64,000 bases of DNA from Strix aluco (lineage: Eukaryota; Chordata; Aves; Strigiformes; Strigidae). Position numbers and translations under genes: made by a program. The notes beneath the pieces are model-generated. The model was not told the origin of the DNA. It ran no database searches and saw nothing but the letters and a program-made list of their open reading frames with translations. Below, piece after piece: positions 53,101-59,900 of this stretch. Position 1 is the stretch's first letter. Each line of letters opens with the position of its first letter. The DNA lies in NCBI RefSeq assembly GCF_031877795.1, contig NC_133932.1:37587180-37651179 (forward strand), given 5' to 3'.

Positions 53101-56100
53101 TGATTCATCCATGTATTGCTATCTCTCTTTTTGTCTTGCTGAAGAGCTGGAAGAGCTGGAAAGATTTGGGCATCTGTTTCCCCAACCAAATCAACAAACT
53201 ATGCAAAGCTTTTCCCAGTATAATAGTCCCTTTACAGTAATCTCTATAAAAAGGCATCCAGGGCAGGTGATAAGTCAACAAGCAGGCTTTGAAACATGGG
53301 ACTGTCAAATATCCATGGTTAACCAGATGTCAAGCTGACAGTACAAAGAGATTTAAAACTATGTGAAAGAAATGCTGATGATATTGCATCCTTACTGATA
53401 GAAGGGACCACCTTAGAAACTCTCTCCTGTAATGTTGGGCTGTGCAGTGAACCACTAGAGCTGTCTTTTTTCCCTTCAATGTGCAGGATGTAATGAATAA
53501 TGAAACCATTTTTTCTTAGACTAGGGCTGACAAGACTAGTAGAGCACTGAATTAAAAGAAACAACTTTGAAATCAAAACCAAGCAGAGGCTCTAGCAGCT
53601 GTAGCATATCAGGGTCTAAATACAAAATGGTTGTTGTGGTCCTGCTCCTCTGCATTTTGTATTTCTAATGCATTGTATGAGATCTTCTAGAGCATCAGAA
53701 AATGAGTTTTAGGTCACTGATCAGCAGCCAGCAGCCTCCATCTCAGTGAAGTTATATCCAGTGAACTGCAGCCTCAGTGAGGCTATGCTACTTCAGAGAA
53801 AGCTCGACAGAAAATGGGCCAGTACACAGCATGAGTTGACTGAAATTCATGAAACTATTCATTAATTGATATCAGACCACAGCAAGAATAAAATATAAGT
53901 AACCCAGGACATTTGCTATAAAGCAAATAACTATGAAAGATGCAGCAGGGCAGAGGTGAACCGTCATGGGCCCAGTCCCCGCCCCAGAGGCAAACTTGCT
54001 CCTCCGTTCCTCCTTTGGTGGCGAGGAGAAATGGCATGACAAGGCAGGGGCTGAATGGCTCATTCTTGCAGATGAGATTTTGAAAGCAGAAGAGGCATGC
54101 TTGGGTTGCATTTTCCCCAGTGCTGTCAAGGAAGAATAGGACAGTCTAGATCCAGCTGGTGCAAGTCCTCTGGCTCCCTCCTGTTCAAAATCACATGCAA
54201 ACCAAAATCTCCTGTAGTATTACCTACTACTGGCCATAAACACTGTGTCTTTTGGCAACATTACTTGATGAACTTGCTGATTAATGTACTTTTTCCTTAG
54301 TAAATCTGGGTGCAATACAGTATTTTTGTGCAACAAGTTCTGGGAAATATTCCCACCCCAGTATTTTGCTAAACATGGGATGCAAATAATGACCTATTTC
54401 AGGAAGTTTTGGAGACAGTGTTCAATGAAGACCCCCTCTGAAACTTTTTGGTTACTCAGTACGCCAACTAGTTCAGTATACTTTATACTCAAAGGACAGT
54501 CCACAGCATCTGGGAATACTTGCTTTCCATAACGCTTGCCTTCAGCGTTTTTCAGTTGTTTTTTTTCCATTCTACTTGTAAATTTGTTATTTTGGGGGGC
54601 AGCAGTAATAGAGAGCTTCTCAAAACCTCTGTCCTAGTGAGAAAGCCTGCCATAACAGACCTGTAATTGAATGATCAGGAAATGCCAAATAACTGTTTTG
54701 CCCTAAATGGACCAGATCTCATCATATATTAATCCCCAGGGTAGCACAGACCAGAGGAAACTTCTGATATGCTCTGGAAATGAATGAGTGATGTCTCTGT
54801 TGAGCACCAGTAAGGTCTTTGGGCTGAACAGCAAGAAATTAAGTGCCGCAGAGAGACCTTGGAAAAGGTCTCTTGAGCAGACAGGCAATCCTGTTACTTC
54901 CCAGAGCACCTCTCCTCTCTGCAGAAATAAACAGTAAAGAAGGGTAAATTTAGAAAACAGCAGTATGTTCTAGCAACAAAAAGGGATGGGGAGAGGGGGG
55001 AAGAGAGAGAGCTGTGTTTAAAACAGAAGGCAGCTGTCTTATGAAATGTTTCTAGGATAGTTATATTTATCCCATGGTTTTCTTTGAGGTGCTGGGACTC
55101 ATTAAATACCAGAGACATGTTGTCCACATTTGTTATCTAATGTTTTCCTCTATGGCTTATTCAATAATGTATATGTACCAAATGCATTATTTAAGATGTT
55201 TAATACTGGAAGAATACCAAGGCAATACAGACTGAACAAGATTAATGCTCCAGAAACAAACCACAAGAAGATCAGTCAATAGTTAGGAACCAGCTGGGAA
55301 GAACAGTGAAATTTCCATTAATTTCCAAGGGTTTGAGACCAGGTGGGGAAGTTGCAAGGAACAGCAGCCAGCATCTACTTGGAGGTAGATAAAACCAACA
55401 CTGGGGCTGGCCGCAGCAAACCATTGGACTGTAGTGTTTCATTTAGGAAGCTATGTGAAGATACATGTTTATAACTTTGGAAGAAATTTTCATTCCTTAG
55501 AGCTACTTTGTAATTATCTATGTGAGGTCTCACTACTACATTTATATATCCAAAGTGTATGTTTCTTGGATGCATTTGAGAATGAATTTGTCTTTTCCTC
55601 TGCAATGATATTTTGTAAAAGCACATAAGTAATTAGGACTGGAAATTCACTGCACTGGTTTCAAATGAGGATAGGGTTTTCAAAACTGCTGAGCATTTGC
55701 CCTGCAATGATCCCACTGGGGTCAGTTTGAAAACAGGCTGCTGTCAGTGGAAGTGGAATCCTGCCAGTCATGGGAACTTTAAAAAAAACCTGTCTTGAAT
55801 AAACACTGAGATGCTGAGAGCGGTCTTGCAGATACATGAAATACTGGCATGCTTATTGCTGCAATTTCTAATGTATTTGGAAAGCAATGTCAGAAGTTAA
55901 GTTTTTCTTACAGCTTCACAGGTAGTTTCTTTAAGAGAACCAGAGGAGAAATGACCAACAGCATGTTTTGCTTAAAAGAATACAGATCGCAGAGTCCACA
56001 AGAAATTCTCAGATAGCATAAGACCAGTTAATAAATTCCCAGAACCGCCATCAGTGTGTGGCATGTTTTGTTCTGCTGTTCAACCTTTCCTTTGTATTTA

Positions 56101-56313
56101 GATTTTGCGTGAGTTGCTGACAATAGATTTCATTTTGGTATACTGCTTTGGGGTGAGGGTTTGGCAGGTAGCCCCCTGAGGACTCTTGCAGACTGCTTTT
56201 CTAGGATTTTTTTTAGTTCTATAACTGCTTTTACTCTCCCATAGGTGCAACCTCAAAGACGTACTGATTATCCGATCAGCCCAAAGAAAATTAGAAATGT
56301 GACACTTGTTTAG
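26111..56313 (+). CDS. IGSF5: Immunoglobulin superfamily member 5 (JAM4-type), 8 coding exons
   Basis: My model joins 26111-26168, 33751-34071, 35115-35423, 40436-40567, 41069-41093, 45194-45306, 47302-47378 and 56245-56313. The total is 1104 nt, or 367 aa plus stop (human IGSF5 is 407 aa), and every intron is GT-AG with matching phases. The protein has a signal peptide (1 to about 20), Ig domain 1 (C46, W57, C110), Ig domain 2 (C150, W163, C205), a transmembrane helix (about 242-265), a cysteine/lysine-rich juxtamembrane segment and a cytoplasmic tail. The tail carries STYQNEIRK, then ENQGY and ASLPP motifs shared with the mammalian protein, and it ends IRNVTLV. IGSF5/JAM4 is an adhesion protein of epithelia and kidney that binds the scaffold MAGI1 through its C-terminal PDZ ligand. 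Sequons include N33, N45, N84, N135, N143, N166 and N217. The position after B3GALT5 on the same strand matches human. The untranslated 5' exon and exact transcript ends are not determined. Confidence 0.92.
26835..27620 (+). mobile_element. Ancient CR1/L3-like LINE remnant
   Basis: The plus strand loosely follows a CR1-type reverse-transcriptase region. It has a CAGTGGAGTTGCACAGGGAT segment, GCAGACTTTGCAGGTGGTGC, GAGATGATCAAAGGTATGAG, GACTGGGATATTTTTCTGCT, and a 3' part with TACACTTTTCCTCACAGTAT. The order and spacing match a CR1/L3 element, but divergence is high and no frame survives. It lies in IGSF5 intron 1 and its edges are approximate. Confidence 0.55.
28575..28760. repeat. Purine-rich (GA) tract
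   Basis: The plus strand is overwhelmingly A and G for about 190 bases (GAAGGAAGAGAGGAAGACAG and similar). It is an imperfect polypurine tract of a kind that can adopt unusual DNA structure. No coding role is evident. Confidence 0.6.
32020..32172 (+). mobile_element. Old CR1 LINE 3'-end fragment, sense
   Basis: The segment contains TGTGAAATCTCCATCCTTGG, GATACTCAGATTTTGGCTTG, ACAAGGCCCTGTGCAA, AACTGTGAAGTTAGCTCTGC and TTGGGCTAGAGGTTTCCTGA. These track the end of the CR1 coding region and its 3' UTR. It is short and diverged and lies in IGSF5 intron 1. Confidence 0.65.
33751..34071 (+). CDS. IGSF5: IGSF5 coding exon 2: Ig domain 1
   Basis: The 321-nt exon is phase 1 at both ends, as is usual for Ig-domain exons. 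The acceptor is a long pyrimidine run ending TTCCAG; the donor is GTGCGT. It carries [21 protein letters not shown], the W57 core, SELIIRN and DSGKIEC. The usual tyrosine of DxGxYxC is replaced by isoleucine, in line with the relaxed motif of the human protein. Reading past the donor gives a stop soon afterwards, so the splice is needed. Confidence 0.93.
34072..35114 (+). other. IGSF5 intron 2
   Basis: This is a 1043-bp intron between the two Ig exons, bounded by GT and AG. No repeat or RNA gene is recognised inside it. Confidence 0.8.
35115..35423 (+). CDS. IGSF5: IGSF5 coding exon 3: Ig domain 2
   Basis: The 309-nt exon is phase 1 at both ends. The acceptor follows CCTCCTACAG and the donor is a consensus GTAAGT. 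It encodes [14 protein letters not shown], then [17 protein letters not shown], then [16 protein letters not shown]. Cysteines 150 and 205 with W163 form the Ig core. The pattern C-xx-x-GW-xx-PDI-W is shared with the mammalian IGSF5 second domain. Confidence 0.93.
36066..36175 (+). repeat. Interspersed repeat copy A (inverted pair with 37030-37139)
   Basis: About 110 bases here match the reverse complement of 37030-37139 at roughly 75-80 per cent by eye. Shared blocks are ACTTCTAT, ACCCATTACAGAA and TCATCAAGAGAAGCTG. The family is not recognised. The two copies could be terminal inverted repeats of an old DNA transposon or two independent insertions of one element. Confidence 0.65.
37030..37139 (-). 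repeat. Interspersed repeat copy B (inverted pair with 36066-36175)
   Basis: On the minus strand this reads ACTTCTAT, then CACCCATTACAGAAG, then TCATCAAGAGAAGCTG, aligned in order with copy A. About 855 bp separate the copies. Minus-strand sequence beyond this copy (to about 36890) contains a second ATCCACTGC-type motif, so the element may be longer than the part shared with copy A. Confidence 0.65.
40436..40567 (+). CDS. IGSF5: IGSF5 coding exon 4: transmembrane segment
   Basis: The 132-nt exon is phase 1 at both ends, with acceptor TTAACAG and donor GTAAGT. It encodes a short acidic stalk (ENDYSEDSR), a 24-residue hydrophobic helix rich in valine and isoleucine, then RCCCLKKK. The cysteines after the helix are plausible palmitoylation sites, and the lysines fit the positive-inside rule for a type I membrane protein. 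Confidence 0.9.
41069..41093 (+). CDS. IGSF5: IGSF5 coding exon 5: 25-nt micro-exon
   Basis: After the acceptor TTTCTCAG the exon encodes GSTYQNEI plus two bases of an arginine codon, then the donor GTAAGC. The STYQNEIR segment is identical to what I recall of human IGSF5, which identifies this very short exon. It changes the phase from 1 to 2, and exon 6 starts in the phase needed. Confidence 0.88.
41475..41700. promoter_or_regulatory. Intronic CpG-rich patch
   Basis: About 225 bases of very GC- and CpG-rich sequence (GCGCTGCCTCGCCGGGCCGG, CTGCCGCGCCGGCGGGGCGG) sit inside AT-rich intron 5 of IGSF5, about 380 bp after exon 5. The contrast with its surroundings is sharp. It could be an alternative or non-coding-RNA promoter, an enhancer, or a GC-rich insert. 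No gene start is proven. Confidence 0.5.
42664..43420 (+). mobile_element. CR1 LINE, 5'-truncated, with intact ORF2 C-terminus
   Basis: This is a sense-strand CR1 3' end. The open frame extends from 42622 to the stop at 43339-43341 with the C-terminal ~225 residues of the CR1 polyprotein uninterrupted: [85 protein letters not shown] and [20 protein letters not shown]. The 3' UTR follows (TTGGACTAGATGATCTTCAA, then CCAACCTAGATGATTCTGTG). The first 14 or so codons of the frame (42622-42663) are host sequence. The intact frame points to a fairly recent insertion, but with the reverse-transcriptase core and endonuclease missing it is not autonomous. It lies in IGSF5 intron 5 in the sense direction. 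Confidence 0.95.
43465..43575. repeat. Possible ancient amniote repeat
   Basis: The segment with CATTAACTTCAAACATGAGT, then TGCTCAAGCAAATACTTAAG, then GAGTCCAGGCCCTAATGG resembles the old sauropsid repeat whose copies read like 'acttaagtgctttgctgaatcagggcct'. Divergence is high. It directly follows the CR1 insertion. Confidence 0.35.
44081..44336 (-). mobile_element. CR1 LINE 3'-end fragment, antisense
   Basis: The plus strand begins ATCACAGAATCACTCAGGTT and GGAAAAGACCCTTGGGATCA, the reverse complement of the CR1 3' terminus. It continues through TCCAGGGATGGTGACTCCAC and CCTGGGCAGCCTATTCCACT to TGCAATTTAAAGCCATTAAT. It is about 255 bp, 5'-truncated, and belongs to a subfamily different from the copy at 42.66-43.42 kb, judging by its 3' sequence. 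It lies in IGSF5 intron 5. Confidence 0.92.
45194..45306 (+). CDS. IGSF5: IGSF5 coding exon 6: cytoplasmic tail
   Basis: The acceptor TTGTTTCTAG leads into a basic tail ([17 protein letters not shown]), then [11 protein letters not shown]. The ENxGY motif is shared with human. The donor GTGAGT at 45307 leaves phase 1. If this intron were retained, the frame would run on for 16 more codons to a stop at 45354-45356 and the protein would lose its PDZ motif. Confidence 0.87.
45648..45715. repeat. A-rich low-complexity tract with (CAC)n core
   Basis: Runs of A flank a short CCACCACCACC core, followed by GAAAGGAGGAAAGAAAAAAA. It is simple low-complexity sequence in IGSF5 intron 6. Confidence 0.85.
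46092..47184 (-). mobile_element. Solo LTR of an endogenous retrovirus, minus orientation
   Basis: The ends form a short inverted repeat: TGCTGGG at 46092-46098 and CCCAACA at 47178-47184. On the minus strand the element therefore starts TGTTGGG and ends CCCAGCA, the classic TG...CA of a retroviral LTR. Its length is about 1.09 kb. Minus-strand sequence has a TATTTAAG TATA-like motif about 180 bp in. The centre (about 46.48-46.87 kb) is a series of degenerate ~40-bp units with GTGGGTCCTTCCCAC-type cores, which generate a 182-residue open frame on the minus strand and long frames on the plus strand that I do not call genes. The flanks AGTG and AGTT may be a decayed 4-bp target duplication. No gag, pol or env sequence adjoins it. 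The style matches LTRs I know from non-galliform birds; the family name is not assigned. Confidence 0.8.
47302..47378 (+). CDS. IGSF5: IGSF5 coding exon 7: cytoplasmic tail
   Basis: The 77-nt exon lies between acceptor TTGTTGCAG and donor GTAACT. It encodes (R)[18 protein letters not shown] and continues to SSVPK. The ASLPP segment matches the mammalian tail, and the phase passes from 1 to 0. It is not visible as an ORF in this frame from a start codon and was found by splice phase and motif. The antisense LTR at 46092-47184 ends only 117 bp upstream. Confidence 0.83.
47582..47591. repeat. Poly-G run
   Basis: There are ten consecutive G, followed by AGGG, in intron 7 shortly after exon 7. 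It is possibly polymorphic in length. Confidence 0.7.
47746..47880 (-). mobile_element. CR1 LINE 3'-end fragment, antisense
   Basis: The plus strand reads AGAATTGTAGAATATCTCAA, GTTGGAAGGGCCCCGTAAGG, ATCACTGAGTCCAACTCCCT, then GCTCCTTGAACTCTGACAGG. It is the reverse complement of a CR1 3' UTR of yet another subfamily. The fragment is about 135 bp and lies in IGSF5 intron 7. Confidence 0.88.
49529..49570 (+). repeat. Very short CR1-like 3' remnant
   Basis: The segment GCTAGATTAGATGGCCTAGG followed by AGGTCCCTTGCAACCCAGTG resembles the standard CR1 3' motif in which a 'GAGGTCCCTTCCAACC' block precedes the terminal octamers. It is only about 40 bp, so the call is weak. Confidence 0.4.
51902..51960. 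repeat. Possible ancient amniote repeat remnant
   Basis: The sequence GTGGGCCAGATTCATCCCTG, then GTGTAATTCAGCTGAC, resembles the widespread old sauropsid motif 'gggccagattctg...ggtgtaactccactgaagtc'. It is short and diverged. Confidence 0.35.
56245..56313 (+). CDS. IGSF5: IGSF5 coding exon 8: C-terminus with PDZ ligand
   Basis: After acceptor CTCTCCCATAG a 22-codon exon in phase 0 reads [22 protein letters not shown] and then TAG. In human the end is very similar (SPQKVRNVTLV). The last four residues, VTLV, form a class I PDZ ligand (T at -2, V at 0), which in JAM4 binds MAGI1. The segment just upstream in the tail is shorter than in human. Intron 7 is about 8.9 kb, so this exon is easy to miss. 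Confidence 0.88.
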   Translation: MQPQRRTDYPISPKKIRNVTLV

Positions 56314-56438
56314 GATGTACTTCTCTATCAATCAGTCACATTTTACACATTTGGATGTCTTCCTGCAACAGAGCAAGGTTAACACCAGTTCTCTCAGTTT
56401 AAGCTATAAATTATTTTTCTTTTTTTCTCATGTAATGA

Positions 56439-56444
56439 AATAAA
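56439..56444 (+). terminator. IGSF5: First poly-A signal after IGSF5 stop
   Basis: This is a consensus AATAAA 126 bp after the stop codon. It would give a short 3' UTR. Confidence 0.45.
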
Positions 56445-56780
56445 ATTGCAACCTTTATAATGTAGCATATGATACCTCAGCAAAATAATAGACATAAATG
56501 ACAGCCTTAACTTCAGAGACAATGAGTTTGATGGGACTCTACAAGAACAATAATCTGTGCTTTGGGTCCCAAGGAAATCAGCAAAACTCCTATCAGACAG
56601 AAATGTTAAGTTATCCACAGCAAGATCAAGGACTGGAGCTGCAAGAGATTTATTAGTTCAGAAGAACTGGTTAATAACAATACTGGTTAATACAATGTCT
56701 ACTGCTTTTTAAATGTACTTTATGGACAACTGATCATCTTGAGCTTATAGATCAACAACATTTTTCAATTTCTGTTCTGT

Positions 56781-56786
56781 AATAAA
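56781..56786 (+). terminator. IGSF5: Second poly-A signal after IGSF5 stop
   Basis: This is a consensus AATAAA in the context TGTAATAAAATC, about 470 bp after the stop. It is an alternative end. Confidence 0.4.
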
Positions 56787-56919
56787 ATCAAGGGAAGTTT
56801 TCATGAGCGCTGTTTCAAAATTTCTAACAAAATTCTCTGTGGATCAGAAATGAATTTGTTTCATTTCAATACATTCTTCTCTTGAAGTTATTTGTCTTAA
56901 ATCCAATGTTTCAGTTTTA

Positions 56920-56925
56920 AATAAA
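56920..56925 (+). terminator. IGSF5: Third poly-A signal after IGSF5 stop
   Basis: This is a consensus AATAAA in TTTTAAATAAAATAC, about 610 bp after the stop. It is another possible end. Confidence 0.35.
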
Positions 56926-59900
56926 ATACAATCACCCATGTGCCAAAAAAAAAATCCTATTTTGATTGAAATGCAAAAATCTTAAGCTGAAAAGTGTGGA
57001 TTTGAAATTCCTGACTTTTGAGTTGTTGCCTGAATGCTTTATGTCTCTGTTCTACTTGTGGGCCGAGTTTGACAGCCAAATGACTTGGGTCACAGCAAAC
57101 GGTGGTTGCTGGTATTCATGCTGAACCCTGTTGTTTCATCAGGGATAGAGTTGATAATGACCATGGCAAATGCACTTTAGCTAGGCAACCTTGTCAGTAG
57201 AGCAGATCTGGCACATGGACCCTGTATGTGCCTTCCCAATCTAAAAATTATGATTTCTAGCCGAAATGTTTTGTCTGAAATTTTGTATTTCATAACAAAA
57301 AGTTCAAGCTTATTAGTTTTTTACAAAAAGGCAAACTTCTTTCAGAAAAACATGTTATTTTCAGTGTACTCGTCTTTCTACCCACTCAAAGCATTCTGAA
57401 TTATTCAGTGTTTTGCATGTTAATCTTTTGTATGAACCAATGCAGGTGCTCCTTCAGTGCCGAAAGAAGCCACTATATAGAAATAATTTCAGTGATAATC
57501 TGCACAACAAAAATAAGAAATCTGAAACCTGATCTCAGGAAAAAGAAGTTATTTTGCATGTTTAGCATTTGGCATCTCATTAAATTGTGACAGATTTTGC
57601 ACTGCTAGTCGCATTTTCAGTCGTCTGTGAGAAAAAGTGCTGAGACCAATTCACGGTCTGCCATGTGCAATTGTATACAAAGCTGTTTCCAATTCTGACC
57701 ATCTACACTCTTTCTGTCTTTTTTGGTTAAGGAGGAGCTTTAAAATTCAGTTGTACCAACAACATGGTATGTAAATAGCTATAGTGTTATACAGAGAAAA
57801 TATAAGCAATTTACATATGGAGTATCTATGTTTTTTCCTTGAAATAACCATGCACTGAGAGAAACATCTACCTTATTCTGATACAATTATTACTATTGCT
57901 GGCATCTCCTAGTTAGTACTGCAGTTTAATGCAGCCTAAACACAAACAAAAATCCACTTTATTAGAGGAATGTCCATTGCATGAGAGAAAGAGGCTCAGG
58001 GTAACACCAGCCTGTGACTTGGGGATAAAAACTATGGACCTTTGGCTTTCTGTGCACGTGCATGGTTAGCAAGCCTTCTGGTTGTCAGAAAAGTAACCCT
58101 GAAATATAAATATGAAAACTCCATGGAGGCAGCAGTTTCCCAGCTGAAAATGTTGATTCATCACAATGTATTTTGGAAAGGAATCAAACTATACTGTGTT
58201 GTTTATCTCAAAGCCCCTGATTTCAAGCTTAGCTTCTATATTATTTAGTATCATATTAAAGCAGCCAATTTAGAACTGAAGAAAACCTTTCTCCAATTAA
58301 TCTATATCCTTCCACATTAATGAAAAAAACATTGTTGTGTTGAGGCCATGGGCAAGAGGACATATGCTCTGAGCCAAAAGGTGGACTCCTGTGTCAGCAA
58401 TACGGTGCCTTCCATGTTGGGGAGTCCCCACCAAGATTTCCACGCTGTGCTACCTGGTGCTTGAGGCTCTTCAGAGGACACCAGCAGTGCTTCCCACATT
58501 GGGTTTCAGGCTGTGGCTGGGCAAAAGCTCCCCCCGGCACTGCTGTTGAATGAGTGAGCTGATGTGAGGAGCCCTCATCTGGGAACCGTGTGGGAGACCC
58601 CTTCCCTGCTGACAGCTCCCAGCTGTGGTGGTCAGACATCGGGGCGTGGAAAGTGCTCCAGCGTGCCATGCTTACCTCGGAGACCCCTTGCCAGCAGATG
58701 ATTGCCAGCAGACAACACACAGCAGCAATAGCAATTACACCCCACTGACTGCACATCCCACTGACTCGAACAAACGAGGGTTTCTCACACAAACAGGTAC
58801 CACAACCATGGAAACGGGCACATTAACCAGAGTCTGGAGCTACTTTCCTTGCTGCCAGCTACAAGAATGCATCCCACACAGCTGTGGTATACTCTTAACA
58901 GCATTAGCCCAAGGTTAAAAATTCTTACGGTGTCCTTGAAATTTATAGTTAGGGGCATTTGTATGCTTTCAGATTTGTTGTCTTCAGGCATGTTATACAG
59001 CCTGTATATCACCTCCAGTACTAGCTGTTACTTATGTTTGCAAATGGAGCTCCACAAACAACAATACATAAAATACAGAGACAATTTTTAGCACACAGGG
59101 AATATAAAATATGCAGGCACTTTCAGAAGACAGAGTAGACTAAAAATATTGAATTTCAGGCACTTTAGGGAGACACCAATCTTTTGTACACATGCATATT
59201 GATTTATAATTATGACTTGAGGGACATTTTAGTAATCTAGAAGTATCTAGTTTTTTACTACTCACAGACTGTGCACAGTTTGATAGTATAAAATCCTTCC
59301 ACATTTCCTTACAAGATGTTCTGATTTGAATTCCATACATATATATGTGGGGAAAAATGCATTGGAGATAAACAGTATTTCATTCTACAGTAAGGTTTCC
59401 TAAGGTTGTCTCACCAGTTTTATATTTCACAGAAAAATTCGAGCTACCTTTAATACAAAGCCACTTAAAAATAACACTGGTTTCATGTAGAGGTTTCTTT
59501 TTACAATAAAAAAGCACCTCAGGTTTGTGTGGGCTTAGCAGAATCAACAGATGAACTTTTTCTGAATATTGCTCACAATATTGACTAAACATTTAGTTTC
59601 TTACTGATTTGATTTAATAGAACCTCTATTTTCAATATTTATTTGGTAGAATATATAATATGTGGTGCTGCTAACCTAACATACAGTGTTATCAAGTATT
59701 TGGGCCTCCCAGCAACAGAGATGGGAACTCTTCCGTTACTGTCTTCATCATCTCTTTCCTCAAAAAGATCCTGCATGAGGCAGGAAGGACATGGCTTCCT
59801 ACAAGCTTCCTCAGCAGAAGCTCCTGGAAGACCAGAGGATGGTCCCCTCAAAGTGTTGCAGATAACTCACGACCTTTCCTCTTCACTCAAATAGATCTTA

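Larger units (their letters stand above)
47881..56244 (+). other. Rest of IGSF5 intron 7
   Basis: This 8.4-kb part of intron 7 is mostly AT-rich. I checked two plus-strand candidates for coding exons. One at 51017-51055 would read [12 protein letters not shown] then stop; the other, an open frame at 53111-53338, is glutamine/serine-rich. Neither resembles the IGSF5 tail, and exon 7 joins exon 8 in phase without them. Two short old repeat fragments are listed separately. Confidence 0.6.
56314..56925 (+). other. IGSF5: IGSF5 3' untranslated region (minimum extent)
   Basis: Sequence after the stop codon is AT-rich and non-coding. Three AATAAA hexamers occur at 56439-56444, 56781-56786 and 56920-56925. 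The transcript probably ends after one or more of them; the sequence alone does not say which is used. Confidence 0.5.

Noticed and set aside
53111..53338. Q/S-rich ORF after a splice-acceptor-like site in intron 7, considered as an IGSF5 tail exon
   Set aside because: It does not resemble the family tail, and exon 7 joins the true C-terminal exon at 56245 in phase without it.
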